Origin: Platanthera guangdongensis
Lineage: Eukaryota > Streptophyta > Magnoliopsida > Asparagales > Orchidaceae
Assembly: GCA_039583875.1 (NCBI GenBank)
Contig: CM077151.1
Span: 28,720,390 to 28,784,389 of the forward strand
Length of the DNA stretch: 64,000 bases
Reading direction: 5' to 3'
Part shown: positions 10,691-22,657 of the stretch, in pieces
Numbering within the stretch: position 1 is the stretch's first letter
Layout: every line of letters begins with the position of its first letter
Notes under the pieces: generated by a model
The model's database searches: none
Seen by the model: the letters and a program-made list of their open reading frames with translations, nothing else
Told to the model about the DNA's origin: nothing
Made by a program: the position numbers and the translations under genes

Positions 10691-11582
10691 AAGCCGTTGC
10701 CAAATTGCTAAAATTATTTAATTGCTTCTTTATTTTAATTAACTGCGTGGTGCTGTTAATTCTCATTGCTTAAATTAATTGTCGTTGCTATCCGACTGTT
10801 TCATTGCATGTAACATTGCATTCGCATATCCCCTCACACGTGCACGTAGAGCCCGAGCTTCCGAGCACCACTAGCCTACCCCTACATCAGTTTTTCTTAG
10901 AACCTATGCATTTTACCCAAAATCAATTGGTCATTGATTTAGGGCGCCCAACATATTTTTTTAGTGCACAACACCCGTTTTCATGTGTAGGGAAGACATG
11001 AATTTTTTTTAATTCTGTGATTTATAAGTGGTCAACTGCTCATGCTTAGATCTGATACAATGTTAGAACTTATGCATCCGACCCAAATCAATTCGTTGTG
11101 ATTGGAGTGACCCAGAACAATATTAAGTGCCATACTGCTAATGAGCTTCTGTAATGGAAAAAAATCATAATAAACTAAATACCCATTCCACTCCCTTATT
11201 TAGGGAATACAGCCCAACACATGATACTAATAGTAAATACCCAATTAGCCTTAGGCTCCATCCAACTGGACTGGTGCCACCTCTGAGTGATCATAACAAC
11301 TATATTCTCGACAGTTTGTCATATTCTTAATTCTGAAGGATTGTGTATTCTCGGTCCCATCTCTCTTATTATTCCTGAATCTCAGCGAAATGATTGCCGA
11401 TCTTTGTGCCCATCATTCGATTCTATCTGGTGGAACAATTCTAGCGAGTTACTCTCATCCCATAGTATTCTTACTATCCAACATCACAACACCAATGCCC
11501 CTTGTGTAAACTTTTTGTATGGTTAGAAGGGTGAGCTCAATGTTCTATCTACACTTGGAATGAAAATTGATAGTTAGCTTTA
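10691..11582. other. Continuation of the RLC-1 target sequence; unassigned
   Basis: 10691-10830 continues the leader/intron-like repeat interrupted at 4057 and matches about 286-420. The rest is AT-rich with no recognisable motif. The open frame at 11287-11526 has no known domain. Confidence 0.35.
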
Positions 11583-11797
11583 GGCTCTGTTTGGCGCTGC
11601 GTTTTTGCTCCGGTGAGTTTGGACAAAAAATGCAACCATCATAAAATGTATGTTTGGCATGACAATGGTCATGACCGCTGCCAAGAAAAGAAAAATACTT
11701 TTAAACATAAAAATGAATGAAGTTCGATAGGTGAGTCCGGGCATTCATGAATGACGGTTCATAACCACCGCGTTCACGGCCGCTCCCGCCGACAACT
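11583..11797 (+). mobile_element. Tourist/PIF-like MITE, copy 1
   Basis: It begins GGCTCTGTTTGGCG preceded by TTA. The body matches the reverse complement of 27800-28020 over its whole length, including AAACATAAAAATGAATGAAGT and GGTTCATAACCACCGCG. The right terminal repeat is degraded (GCCGACAACTAA). Confidence 0.65.
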
Positions 11798-11879
11798 AAT
11801 ATTATATCTTCTCATGCCATTCCTTGTTCGTCCATATACCCAGCTTTGCCTTCTGCCCTAGAGAATCATAATTATTGGA

Positions 11880-11992
11880 TGTTATACGGTATTGGAATAT
11901 TTGGTACCTCCAATATAGGTCAAAGGGAATATTTATATAGAGCGAAGGGAAACATAGAATCATATTAAAAGATATGAGACTAATATCTAACA
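11880..11992 (-). repeat. RLC-2 3' LTR
   Basis: 113 bp. Very short for copia but with a normal TATA-like TATATAAATATT on the minus strand (about 11928-11940). Confidence 0.85.
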
Positions 11993-12149
11993 CTCCCCCT
12001 CAAGTTGGGCCGTGTGAACTACCCAGACCTAACTTGTTACATATAAAGTTTATTCTGACCCCCATGACTCCTTTAATAAGAATATCTGCAACTTGATCTC
12101 TGGTCTTCACATGACTTAGGGAAATAAGTCCTTCATACTTCTCCCTTAC

Positions 12150-13719
12150 AAAGTGACAATCGACCTTTATATTTTTGTGCGTTCATGAAACACATGATTA
12201 GTAGCTATCTGTATCGCAGCTTGGTTATCACACCATAGTGGAGTGAGATCCTGATCAGGATACCCGATGTCACAAAGAGTCTGTCTAACCCACATGATCT
12301 CAACAACAGTGTGAGACATTGCCTGATATTGCACTTCTGCATTAGATCTGGCGACCATTGTCTGCTTCTTGCTCTTCTAGGAGACAAGATTTCCACCATA
12401 AAGATAGTAAATCTTCTGGTTGACTTTCGAGTGGCTAAGCGGCCTGCCCAGTCAGAGTCACTGTATGCCTCTATATTAGAATGACCATAATTCTTGTATG
12501 ATATCCCGAGTTCAGAATCTTTCTTTATGTATCTGACGATTCAGAGAACAGATTTTCATTGAGAGATAGTTGGAGTAGCCATGAACTGACTGACCTTACT
12601 TACAACACAGGCAGTGTCAGGACGAGTCATGGTAAGGTAGTTTAGTTTTCCAACTATTCTACGATACTTTTCTGGTGAATCAAATGATTTGCTTTTGACA
12701 TGAAGACCCTTTTCCCCTGGATCAAGTGGAGAATCCATAGGACCACAGTTTGAAATTCCAAGGTCAGATAGAAGAACAATATCATATTTGCATTGACAAA
12801 TAAAGAGGGTGTCAACATAATCAACAAATTCAATCCCCAGGAAGTACTGCAATGGGCCCAGATCCTTGGTCTAGAAGTTAGAGTGTAAGAATGCCTTTAG
12901 ATTTGTCATCCCTTCAGAATTACTGCCTGTGATGATAATATCATCGACATATACCACTAGTAGAACAGTACCAACCGAAGAGTTTTGATAAAAGAGAGAC
13001 GAGTCTTTCGTACTCTTGGTAAGCCCGAATTGAGTGACTACAGATCGAAAATGGGCAAAGCATGCTCGAGGAGATTGCTTTAATCCATATAACAACTTTC
13101 AGATATGACACACCTTGTTGCTCTCCTCTTCAGCAACGAACCCAAGTGGTTGTTTCATATACACCTCTTCATCCAAGGACCTATGAAGAAACACATTCTT
13201 GATGTCCAATTGGTATAAGGGCCACTGGTGAGATGCTGCAAGAGAGCAGGATGCGAATAAAGGACATTTTGGCGACAGGGGCAAACGTTTCATCATAATC
13301 CACGTCATACGTCTGAGCATAACCTTTTGCAACCAAGAGGGCCTTCAAGCGGTCGAGGGAACCATCCAGATTGACCTTGATGGAATAAATCCATTTGCAT
13401 CCAATAGCCCGTTTGCCAGTAGGCAAGGGGACCAAGTCCCATGTGTTGTTAAGTTGAAGGACCGTTAACTCATCGTACATAATAGTCACCCAGCTAGGAT
13501 GAGCTTTAGCCTCTGCAACGGTAGAAGGAAGGGGGTACTGATCCAGGGTGGAGTGCAGGGCAGTATGATAAGCCGATAACCCTGGTAAGAGCTAACATAT
13601 AGAGGGTTATCCCAACAAGCCCGACTTCCTTTCCGGATTGCAATAGGGAGATCTGGGCTGACTGACAGGAGATCAGCAACAGGCACACTAATTGGGGGTT
13701 CTGTAGTAATAGCCGTCGT
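12150..13719 (-). pseudogene. pol: RLC-2 RT-RNase H portion of pol
   Basis: Minus-strand fragments from right to left: the pre-RT block PIAIRKGSRA (about 13640); NTWDLVPLPTGKRAIGCKW (about 13440-13380); LVAKGYAQ (about 13325); QLDIKNVFLHRSLDEEVYM (about 13215-13155); LYGLKQSPRA (about 13090); YVDDIIITG (about 12950); KLNYLTMTRPD (about 12640); and RNase H with NAEVQYQAMS and WCDNQAAIQIA (about 12340-12210). The order and motifs are copia RT plus RNase H. The catalytic YVDD is intact, but several frameshifts and stops break the frame. It would originally have made double-stranded element DNA in the cytoplasm. The segment ends at the RLG-1 insertion point (13719/13720). Confidence 0.85.
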
Positions 13720-14446
13720 TGTTGAAACCGTTACCCGGTCTCAAAGAGAGTTCAGACTCAAAGGGGTAGCCGACACTTATCCTGAGCTGAACTCTCGGCC
13801 GAAGACTTTGAACAAAGGAACTGACCCTGAGCTACAACACGGAGGTCCCGACACACACCCGGAAGATCCAAAGGAACTTCCCCTCCCAAGCCAAAGCTGC
13901 GCTGGGCACCTTGCAGCCAAAGCAGACCAGAGGAGGGAGAAAGCCAAAGATCGATCTCCTCCAAAGGTGCTCTTAATGGTCTATTTATAGTTTTTCTGAC
14001 TTTGCCTGCCAATAGCACAATCTCGCCTTTTGGAAATACTATGCCCAACCCAGGTTGGTCTGTCAACAACCAAACTCCGCTATTTGGATGAGCTATTAGC
14101 AGGCCAACATGAGCATTCTGGTAAAATGCTGCTGGGTGAATGCTCCCTGAGCCTACCACTCGCCTGGGGTGGCAAGTGCCTTGATAAGGTCAGCATTCGC
14201 CGCCACCCCGGGGCTGAAGGCGAGTGCGGGCCTGACTACCCCACTCTCCTCTCCCCTGCTTGAGCCCTGGGGGGCGAGTACGGACCTATAGTGCCCACTC
14301 TCCCCCAGGCTAATGACGATTCGACCTTACACGAGTTGGGGAGTGCCATCCCCACTCTCCCGAACTGGCTCGCATGAGCCTAGAACTGTTCTTTCTGTCT
14401 CGATCATCTTCTGGGGGACCCAACTCGACGAATATGAGGTTGTACA
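13720..14446 (-). repeat. RLG-1 3' LTR
   Basis: 727 bp, aligned end to end with 25362-26106. Clear but modest divergence, including an 18-base block in the right copy (GGAAGGCTCTATAAACCA near 25561) that is absent here. Confidence 0.9.
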
Positions 14447-14570
14447 CAATCCCCGCTCTTTGCGAGATTCCCGAAGCTCGGATAGAAAAGTCCAACCACA
14501 AGTATTCAGCGAGTGCTGGTTGGGTTCTGAGGGAATCTTGAGCGGTCCCCACCCCTTGCTCCTGTAGGCC

Positions 14571-15900
14571 TATAAATACTCCCGTCGTCAAGAGAGGGGG
14601 GAGCGGCTATGCTGACTTCCTTTCTTTTTCTACCCCTGTTACAGAATGTCATTTTCCAAGGAGTTTAAAGATCGTATCACTGAGGTGCTGAGGGAGAGTA
14701 GGTCTTCGACAGTCGAGGTCTTTCCTTGGCTCTCCCGATGGCCCCCAGGCTCGCCTTTTAAGGATAAGAAAAACAAGAAGGCCCGCCGCGATCCCACCCC
14801 GAGCGAGCCTGCTCCTTTCAAGATAGCGACGTCGACAATCGTCCAAGGGGCTCAGGACGCGGGGGAGAAGCCACCGAGGGATGATACGCCCATTCGCGGC
14901 GACACGAGCCGCCAATAGTCTCATGAGACCCAACTTCTTGTGGTCTCAGCCACTCACGGCCCCTCCAGCGATCCTCCCTCAATCCTCGGTAATTCATCCA
15001 CCACTATGTCATGTTGATTTACACTGCTCCTTCCTCTGATCAATCCATGTCTCGCTCTGCAACTTCTAACTTTGGGACCACTGGTCTGGGCTCCCTCCCA
15101 CCGGAACTATCGACTCGCAAGGCTTCTGATAACCTCCTTCTCCACTCTCCCCTTGCTTTAACAAGTGCCATTGAAATTTCGATTCCTTCTTCCGTCTTGA
15201 TAGTAAATCCAAACCTCTCCCGCCTGGTCTCGAAAAATCGCTCACCCTTCCACTCCAGCGACCCCACTCGGGACAACCGAGCTCTTCCCGTCAACATACC
15301 GACAAAGAGCTGTCGCTTTCGCAGGGTGAGTCGTCGTTTTCCTCCCCTCTTTCTCACCATCCCGACTCTTCCTCAATGTGTTCTAACTATGCTGATTACC
15401 CTAGGGTTTCCGAGACTGAAGAGCTGTCCGAAAGGGACCCCGAGTCGCCACCTCCCTCCCTCATTCGATCGCTGAATACCTGGGTGACCCTAGCAACCTC
15501 GAGGAGATGAAGAGGCGAACGACCGACATCTTGATGAAGTACGGGCTCATGCTGTGAGGAATTCGGGAAAATAAGGCCATGCGTGACCACCGCTGCGAGA
15601 CCTCGAAGATGGTTATGCTCACTCTCCAGCCAGGAGCAAGTGCAATGATGGCTGGCACCAAGGCGACGTCTCCGCGAGCTCATATTGAGCGAGAAGAACA
15701 CATGCGCCTCGCTCAGCTGGAACTCAACGCTCTTTGCGAGTGTAATAATTCTCGTCGACCGCCGAGGACAGGGGCGTGAGGTCGGGGAAGATATAAATGG
15801 TTCCCGTTTTGAGCCTACCTACACTCGCACCCCTTCCCCGAGATTCTTCCTGTTGCGCTTTTGCTTTCTGGAGGATAGATTGTGAGATGCTTTTCTTTTT
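14571..15900 (+). pseudogene. Antisense ORF A of RLG-1, TATA-led
   Basis: On the strand opposite to RLG-1 pol, TATAAATA at 14571-14578 is followed 75 bp later by ATG at 14646. The frame from there reads 90 residues, rich in charged residues (KDKKNKKARRD), and stops at 14916. Further helix-like, acidic pieces occur to about 15880 (for example EELSERDPESPPPSL near 15417), broken by stops and shifts. CCTGTTACAG just before the ATG resembles a splice acceptor. I recognise no domain. Position between the LTR and the second antisense ORF suggests an accessory frame of the element. The alternative is a captured and decayed host fragment. Confidence 0.4.
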
Positions 15901-16182
15901 CTTTAATTTTCTCTCTCTATGCTTATGGACTCGCTAGTTGATGGTTTGTAATAATAAATAGCATGTGTCAACTTTCTCGCTGCTTTGATGTTGTCGCTTT
16001 CCTTGACGCTTTTTGTTCATGGTGAGCTCATTATCTCGACCCACGCGCAAGTTGGTGTAGAGAGGTCTCGCGCCAGACCTCCCTAGACTAGGCAGGCGAC
16101 TCGCGGGTAGGTGAGGACAGATCTCGGGCCCACGGCTTCGAGCGAGGCGAGCTGTCACCTGCTTGACGCCCATACACCCTAA

Positions 16183-16203
16183 CCCCCCCCCCCCCCCCCC
16201 CCC
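16183..16203 (+). repeat. Poly-C tract (21 C)
   Basis: An uninterrupted run of C just upstream of the second antisense TATA box. Length may be unstable or mis-sequenced. Confidence 0.9.
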
Positions 16204-16230
16204 ATACTTCGGTGCCACCCTGACTTCCTC

Positions 16231-18234
16231 TATAAATAGGCTCCCCTGCCTCATAACCACCTACCACATTATCTCCTACCGAACCCCCCTTGCTCCCTTG
16301 CCTCCCAAAGCCTCCCGCATCTCCCGATATTTGCGAGATCTACCACATCAATGGGCAAGACAAAGTTAGGCGCGGATGGCCGGATGAAGTGCGCGAGACA
16401 GTTCGCCGAGTACCCCTTCTTCGATGGGAACCTGACCGAGGCGAAGTATCTCTCCTTCGTGGCCGATTTCGTTCTGCCAAGATACTCGACGTGTCTCCCT
16501 AAGAAACAGGAGGCGATTAACACTTTCCTGGACAACGAACTCGCATTACCATCCCGCACTTCGACGTGGGGCTGCGACTCCCCCTATGGCCCGAAGTGCG
16601 GCAAGTTCTGAAATATTAAGGAGTCGTTCCCGCACAGTTCAACCCCAACTCATCGCCATGATAGTCGCATTCGCTGCCCTCCTCCGTAAGGAGCGAATAG
16701 AGTTCAATTTGACTGTCTTCCGAAGCTTTTCATTTTTAGGGCAAACAACGACAGGGTCGCCTTCTTCTCCGGCTTGCAGATCAAGGTATGCGAGACTGCA
16801 AACAAGAACCACCACTGGACAACCAAGTTTGTCCTTATCTTGGGAAACCGAGGCACCAATTCAACAAGCCGAGGATGTCCTCCGTCCCCCAACCCTGACG
16901 GGAAATGACTCCACCCTCCACCAGTTCTTTCTTCACAAGAACTTCGAAGTTGCATACCTGAGAAGGTACAAATCCACCTCGCTTCTCCTTTTTCCTCTCA
17001 TTGTTGTGGCCGCTTTTCCTCGATTATTAAATCATTTTTGCACAAGGGAGCGCCTGACTCCAGTGAACCGGCCTACACGAGTGCTGAGAAATCCGTTCAT
17101 CCACTCGCCTCGGCAAAGGCCGCCTCAGCGGCGTTCAAAAGATGTCGAAGACCTTTGCCTCATAAAGCAGCCAGAAACGAGGCGGGCCGGTGTACTCAAG
17201 CCGACCATGGAGCCCTCCCTCTCCAAAAAGGCTAAAGAAGACCACAACATCTAAGGGGAAACAAGTCCAAACGACCCTTCAGGAGGAGGGGTCGGCTGCT
17301 AGAGAGATCCTTGAAACAGCGACCGGGTGCGGGTCAAGGACTCGCGCGGAGGGGGCGCCCGACTCGCACCACAATTTCGGGCTCGGTGCAAAGATTAAGG
17401 ACAATGCCGACGCGTCGATGGTTCTTCGGGACAAGAAGTCCACACCGGTCTCGATATCCTCGCTCCACCCCACGTGGTCGGAGCGGCGCCTCCCCAGTAG
17501 TCATGTCTTTGCTCTTGCCTTCGGGCTCTATGGTCGCGAGGATGCAGCGTATACGAATCCATGTCGATGCAGAGGCTCGCCCATGAGAGCGCGCGAGCCC
17601 AGCTCCGCGCCCTAGAACTCTCGCATATGGCGGTGCGTCGCGGTCTTGCCCTATCTCGGGATGGCTACAAACCGAGGCCGCGCTAGAGACCCTAGAAGCT
17701 GATGTGAAGGATCTCACCCAGAGATTGGGGACCGCGGAAACCTCCTCGAGAAGAATTCCGGAGGGTTGGTATGTTCCAAGTTCCATTCGCATCCATCATG
17801 TGCTCCCCTTCATTTGACTTACCATGTCCTCGTGAATATTGAAGGATGCCGAGACGGCGATCGAATGCACGTGCGTGCCGCCGCTCTGGAAGAGGAAAAC
17901 AGGGGCCTCGAGGCTCAAATTGACCTTCTGCTCTCCAACACCCTCCCGGTGATCGTTGTGAGCCGTCTCGGCACTATTCCGAGCGCGAGATCGACGAGAT
18001 TATGAGGGGAACCTCCATCAAGGCCGCCAAGCACTTTCTTCAGATGATGCGGCGGCTCGATGTATTGAAGCCTGACTGCGAGAACTTTTCTGCTCAGGAT
18101 CTATCCCCGAGCTCTACCTCCTTCTTGATTCTTCGGGCGATTCATTCAACTCGCTCTTCGAAGACCGGGGTAGCAAGGAGGACAGCGACGTGATGACGGC
18201 GAGCAAGGCCAGCCCTGAGGAGAGGAGGCTATGA
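16231..18234 (+). pseudogene. Antisense ORF B of RLG-1 (putative gypsy-type transposon domain)
   Basis: TATAAATAGG at 16231-16240 precedes ATG at 16351 (MGKTKLGADGRMK). The region at 16546-16850 reads HFDVGLRLPLWPEVRQVLKY, a stop, then GVVPAQFNPNS and further conserved hydrophobic blocks. This is the pattern I know from the plant 'putative gypsy type transposon' domain (PF04195), found as an additional ORF in Tat-lineage elements. Later parts (17190-18234) are coiled-coil-like and end in an acidic tail and TGA at about 18232. GT-AG intron-like stretches occur at about 16963-17045 and 17768-17845. The frame has stops, so it is degenerate here. The family's function is unknown; nuclear or RNA binding has been guessed. 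Confidence 0.6.
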
Positions 18235-18720
18235 CAATTTTTATTTTATTTTTTATCTTTGTAAAATTTTTGTACACTCACATGCGAGGTGAGGTTTCTT
18301 TACTGGACACCCAGCGTTTTGATACGTAGTAAAATTTATACTTTTTGTTTGTGTGTTTTGTCTTTCCTTTGTTGAGTATTCGCTTGAACTTCAGCTTCTT
18401 TCCTCCGCACTTTGGGTATTCTCGCGCATCAGGGTTAGGTCAGTTCTGAGTCTCCTGACTGTATGCGATCTTGGGCACTCGCGTTTTTACAACGGCGTAC
18501 GCTATCCACTGTCTTGGAGACTGGCAAGTGCTTCATAGTCGCGGGGGAGGGGTAGACTTCTCGCCTTTCTTTGAGACGATGAGTGTCAAGGCGGCGAGAG
18601 CATATCCATAGGGGTTCCACTCGCCGACCTCCCCAAGGACCATATTTCTTAATCCTTTCCTGAGACCACCTGTTGACGTCCACCTTCACTTCTCAAATGT
18701 ACCCGTCTTTGAGCGACTCA

Positions 18721-19612
18721 ATGTCCTGCCCGCTAGTGGAAGCCTGGTCGTCGGGATCTGTTTCGGGCCTAATTTCTCTCCACCATCGAGTGACTTCTGC
18801 CTGGTCGCAGGATCTGCTCGGGGCCTAACTTTCCTTCTGGCACCGAATGACTTCTAGACCTGCTTGCTAGTGAGAGCCTGGTCAGCGGGATTTGCTCAGG
18901 GACAAACTTTCCTTCTGCTACCGAGTGACTTCCAGACCTGCCAGCTAGTGAGGGCCTGATCAGCGGGATCTGCTTGGGCCAACTTTTCTCCAGCCACCGA
19001 GTGATTTCGGACTTGCCAGCTAATGAGAGTCTAGTCAGCGGATCTGCTCAGGGCCAAACTTTCCTTCTGCCACCGAGTGACTTTCAAACCTGCCAGCTAG
19101 TGAGTGCCTGGTCAGCGGGATCTGCTTGGGGCCAAACTTTTCTCCCAGCCACCGAGTGATTTCGAGACTTGCCAGCTAATGAGAGTCTAGTCAGCGGATC
19201 TGCTCAGGGCCAAACTTTCCTTCTGCCACCGAGTGACTTTCAAACCTGCCAGCTAGTGAGAGCCTGGTCAGCGGGATCTGCTCGGGGCCAAACTTTCCTT
19301 CTCATACCGAGTGACTTCCAGACCCGCCACTAGTGAGAGTCTGATCAACGGGATCTCCTCGGGGCCTAACTTTCCTTCTGCCACCGAGTGACTTCCAGAC
19401 CTGCCATCTAGTGAGAGCCTAGTCAGCGGGATCTGCTCGGGGCCAAATTTTTTTTCTGCCACCGAGTGACTTTCAGACCTGCCAACTAGTGAGAGCCTCG
19501 TCAGCGGGATCTGCTCGGGGCTAAACTTTCCTTCTGCCGCTGAGTGACTTCCAGACCTGTTAGCTAGTGAGAGCCTGGTCAGCGGGATCTGCTCGGGGCC
19601 AAACTTTCCTAA
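18721..19612. repeat. Tandem array, about 12 copies of a 78-bp unit
   Basis: Units contain GCTAGTGAGAGCCTGGTCAG, then GGGATCTGCTCGGGGCC, then ACTTTCCTTCTGCCACCGA. Copies recur at about 18756, 18806, 18888, 18965, 19037, 19117, 19193, 19273, 19350, 19428, 19507 and 19585. Two of the middle copies form a dimeric higher-order repeat (TAATGAGAGTCTAG variant alternating with TAGTGAG). Such arrays between integrase and the 3' LTR are typical of Tat elements and can seed satellites. Confidence 0.85.
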
Positions 19613-19727
19613 GTCACATACATTCTACAACAGTAATGAAAATACTTTGGAAAAGAGAATTAATAAGCAAAGTCTTTTTTTTTATTATAAAAGTTCAAGA
19701 ATTGAAACGTTTCAAATCATCAGCACT

Positions 19728-20990
19728 TCAGGTGTGACTTAGGGACACCCCATCCACATTCTGGAGGCAGTTCCCTCCCGACTTCAGTGCCTCCTCAACT
19801 ATGTAGGGGCCCTCCCAATTAGGATTGAGCTTCCCCACAACTGCCGACCTCCCTGCCGCATCTACTTTCTTTAGGACAAGATCTCCTTCCACGAACTGCT
19901 TGACTTTGATATGCTTGTCGAAGTACCTGACCATCCGTCGCTTGACTTCCTCCTGCCTAACGACGGCCAAGTCGCGAAGCTCCTCTACCAGGTCCAGCGA
20001 GAGTCGTAGCTCGCCTTCATTCTCTACTCTCCATTCTTCATCTCCTTCTCCGGCGGCTACCACCCGCGGTGACTTGACCTCGAACTCCACCAGAAGTACG
20101 ACCTCGCAACCGTGGGAAAGCTTGAAGGGGGTCTCCCCCGTGGCTGTATTGGGGGTGGTCCTCAGGGCCCACAGGACCGAGGGAAGCTGTTCTACCCAGT
20201 TCCCTTTCATATTCTCCACCTTTTTAAATAAGTTCACGATTATCTTGTTCGCCGCCTCCACCTGCCTGTTTCTCCCGAGGTTGTGGACAGACGCGAACTT
20301 GAGGTCTATCCTCAACTGGGTGCAGAAACTGACAAACTCCTTTCTGGAAAACTGCGGCCCGTTGTCTGTAACGATGACTTGAGGAAGTCCATGCCGACAG
20401 ATGATCTCCCCCCCACGAAATTGCGGATCACTTGGGAGGTTACCATGACCAGCACCTTGAATTTTAACCACTTTGAGAAGTAATCGATCATGATCAGGAG
20501 GAACCTCCTTTGACCACTTGCCTGGGGGAATGTCCTACCAAGTCCATCCCCAAAATTGCAAGGGCCAGGGCGCCGTGATGCTCCTAAGTCTTTGGGCCGA
20601 TAGAGTTGGAGTGAAGCAAAAAATCTGACATTTCTGACATCTCCTTGCAAACTCTGTCGCATCCTTGCCCAGGGTCGGCCAAAATACCCTTGTCTAATCA
20701 TCCTTGACTCCAAGTTCCTGCTTCCCGAGTGACTACCGTACCGCACTCGCCAGAGTGGACTTCCTCCAAGATCTTTGGAACCTCCTCTTCGGCCACGCAC
20801 CGTGCCAAAGCCCTGAAAGGGTCTTCCGATACAGACCGCCATCGTGCAGCAGGTAGTATGTCGATTTGTGCCTGAAATCTTTTTGATCCGGGACCTCCTC
20901 CGAAAACCTACCCGTTATTAAAAAGCTATGAAAGGATCTATCCACGAGGAGTACTGATCTACCTCCAACACGCCTCCCTCGATGGATGGG
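19728..20990 (-). pseudogene. pol: RLG-1 integrase
   Basis: The C-terminal half is open at 20471-19728: TDNGPQFSRKEF (second catalytic Asp), then NRQVEAANK where the third catalytic Glu stands in VEAAN, LWALRTTPNTATGETPF, and a C-terminal basic module with VKQFVEGDLVLKK and NWEGPYIV. Upstream (20990-20475) the zinc-binding and first catalytic regions are present but shifted (FLLIMIDYFSKW is recognisable at about 20500). The protein would insert element DNA into chromosomes. Tat integrases lack a chromodomain, and none is seen. Broken frames make it inactive. Confidence 0.82.
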
Positions 20991-21003
20991 CGAAGCAAGT
21001 CCG

Positions 21004-21357
21004 TCAGGGTCCCTCCGGCCCGGGTCCAAACTTGGCCAACCGATCAGCTGTGACATTTTCCTCCCGTGGTACATGTTGAATGGAAAAGGTTCGGAATCCC
21101 CCGATGAGCCCCTTCACTTTGGCCAAGTACTTCATGATGGTGGACTCGCTCGCCTCAAATTCTTCCCTGACCTGTGACGCCACCATCATCGAGTCCGTAA
21201 ACACCTCCACATCTTGTACCCCCAGCTCCTTGGCCAGACGTAGTCCTACGATCACAGCCTCATACTCTGCATGGTTGTTTGTGATGGGAAAATGTATTGT
21301 CACGGCTTGCTTTATCCTGGTCCCCTGGGGGCTTTCAACAACACTACCCCGCCTCAC
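21004..21357 (-). pseudogene. pol: RLG-1 second (archaeal-type) RNase H
   Basis: An open stretch of 117 residues with NNHAEYEAVIVGLRLAKELG, EVFTDSMMVASQV and VPREENVTADRLAKF. These are the Glu, Asp and Asp positions of the archaeal-type RNase H that Tat (Ogre/Retand) elements carry in addition to the ordinary one. It follows the ordinary connection/RNase H remnants (21437-21661) and precedes integrase. This is the best diagnostic of the lineage in RLG-1. Confidence 0.85.
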
Positions 21358-21436
21358 ATGGAATGTCTTCCCGAGGCTCCATTTACCAGCATCTTCCAGG
21401 CTACATGTCGCGGGGATTCTTCATTTTTCACCTCGA

Positions 21437-22657
21437 CTACGTAGTCGACCGAAAATCTGCTACCGCCTCAGCCTTAATTGATAGTCGGGGGATGAAGGAG
21501 ATATCAAACTCGCTTATCTTCACAAACCACTTGGCCAATCTTCCTGAATGTTCTACCCTTTCGAAGATATTGCAAAGAGGGTGATTGGTCACCACTCTGA
21601 TCGAATGCGCTTGAAAGTATGGTCTGAGCTTTCTGGCCGAGATAACAAAGATAAATGCCAACTTTTCCAGAATCAGATATCGAAGCTCTACCTTCTTTAG
21701 GACCCTGCTCGTGTAGGGGTAGCTGAGCAGCTGCTTCTTACCCTCCTCCGGATCAAGACGGAGCTTACGGCCTCTACTCCGACTCCGAGATACAAAGTTA
21801 GATCCTCCTCCTCCTTGGGTCCTTGGAGAAGTGGAACCTTAGTGAGTTGATTCTTCAAGGCCCGAAAAACCTCCTCGCACTCTTTCGTTCATTCGAATTT
21901 TTGGCCCCGCAACACTTTGAAAAAAGACGAACACTTGTCTCCTTCCCGAGAGAGGAATCTGCTCAACCTGACGAGCTTTCCTGTCAAGCGCCGAACTTCC
22001 TTGGTGCTTCGCGGTGACTCCAACTCCATTATGACCTTTACCTTATCAGGATTGGGCTCCACCCCCCGCCGAGGTAAGAAGATGACCCAGGAACTTTCCC
22101 CTGCCTAAGTTTTTTAAGAAGATGACTTGGTGCATCATCCTTCGGTGCGTCGCCCCTCCATTCTTCAGCCCAAAAGACATCATCTTATAACAGTAACACC
22201 CTCCCTCGTGATTAAGGAGACATCTTTGACATCTGGTGGGTGCATCCTGATCTGGTGATAACCTGAAAAAGCATCCAAGAAACTCATCACAGAAAAACTG
22301 ATGTCTGAGTCAACCAGCGCATCGATTCGAGATAGATGATAACAATCCTTAGGGCATGATTTATTTTAAAAAGAAAAATTGACACACATCCTCCACCGGC
22401 CATCCTATTTCTTTACCATTACCATATTGGAGATCCAGTCGGGATACTGGATCTACGATACAAAACCTGCCTTGAGGAGTTTCTCCACTTCTTTATGGAT
22501 GGGCTCCTCCAGCTTGCTGGCGACGGTCCTCCTCTTCTGGCGAATATGACGTGTGTTTGGGTCGAGGTTTAGACGGTGGCACGCCACGTTCGCATCGACG
22601 CCCGACATGTCCGCCGCGCTCCACGCGAAAATGTCTACGTTCTTCTGGATGTACTCC
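21437..22657 (-). pseudogene. pol: RLG-1 reverse transcriptase and first RNase H
   Basis: Minus-strand reading gives the RT pieces YCYKMMSFGLKN (about 22190-22155) and MMHQVIFLKNLGR (about 22135-22097), running straight into GKFLGHLLT (about 22095-22070). The stretch that should lie between them, holding the catalytic YxDD and some 40-50 residues, is missing. Downstream, RPYFQAHSIRVVTNHPL (about 21620) and VAD (about 21450) mark the ordinary RNase H. The upstream part is cut by the hAT-like element at 22658. The enzyme cannot be active. Confidence 0.8.
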
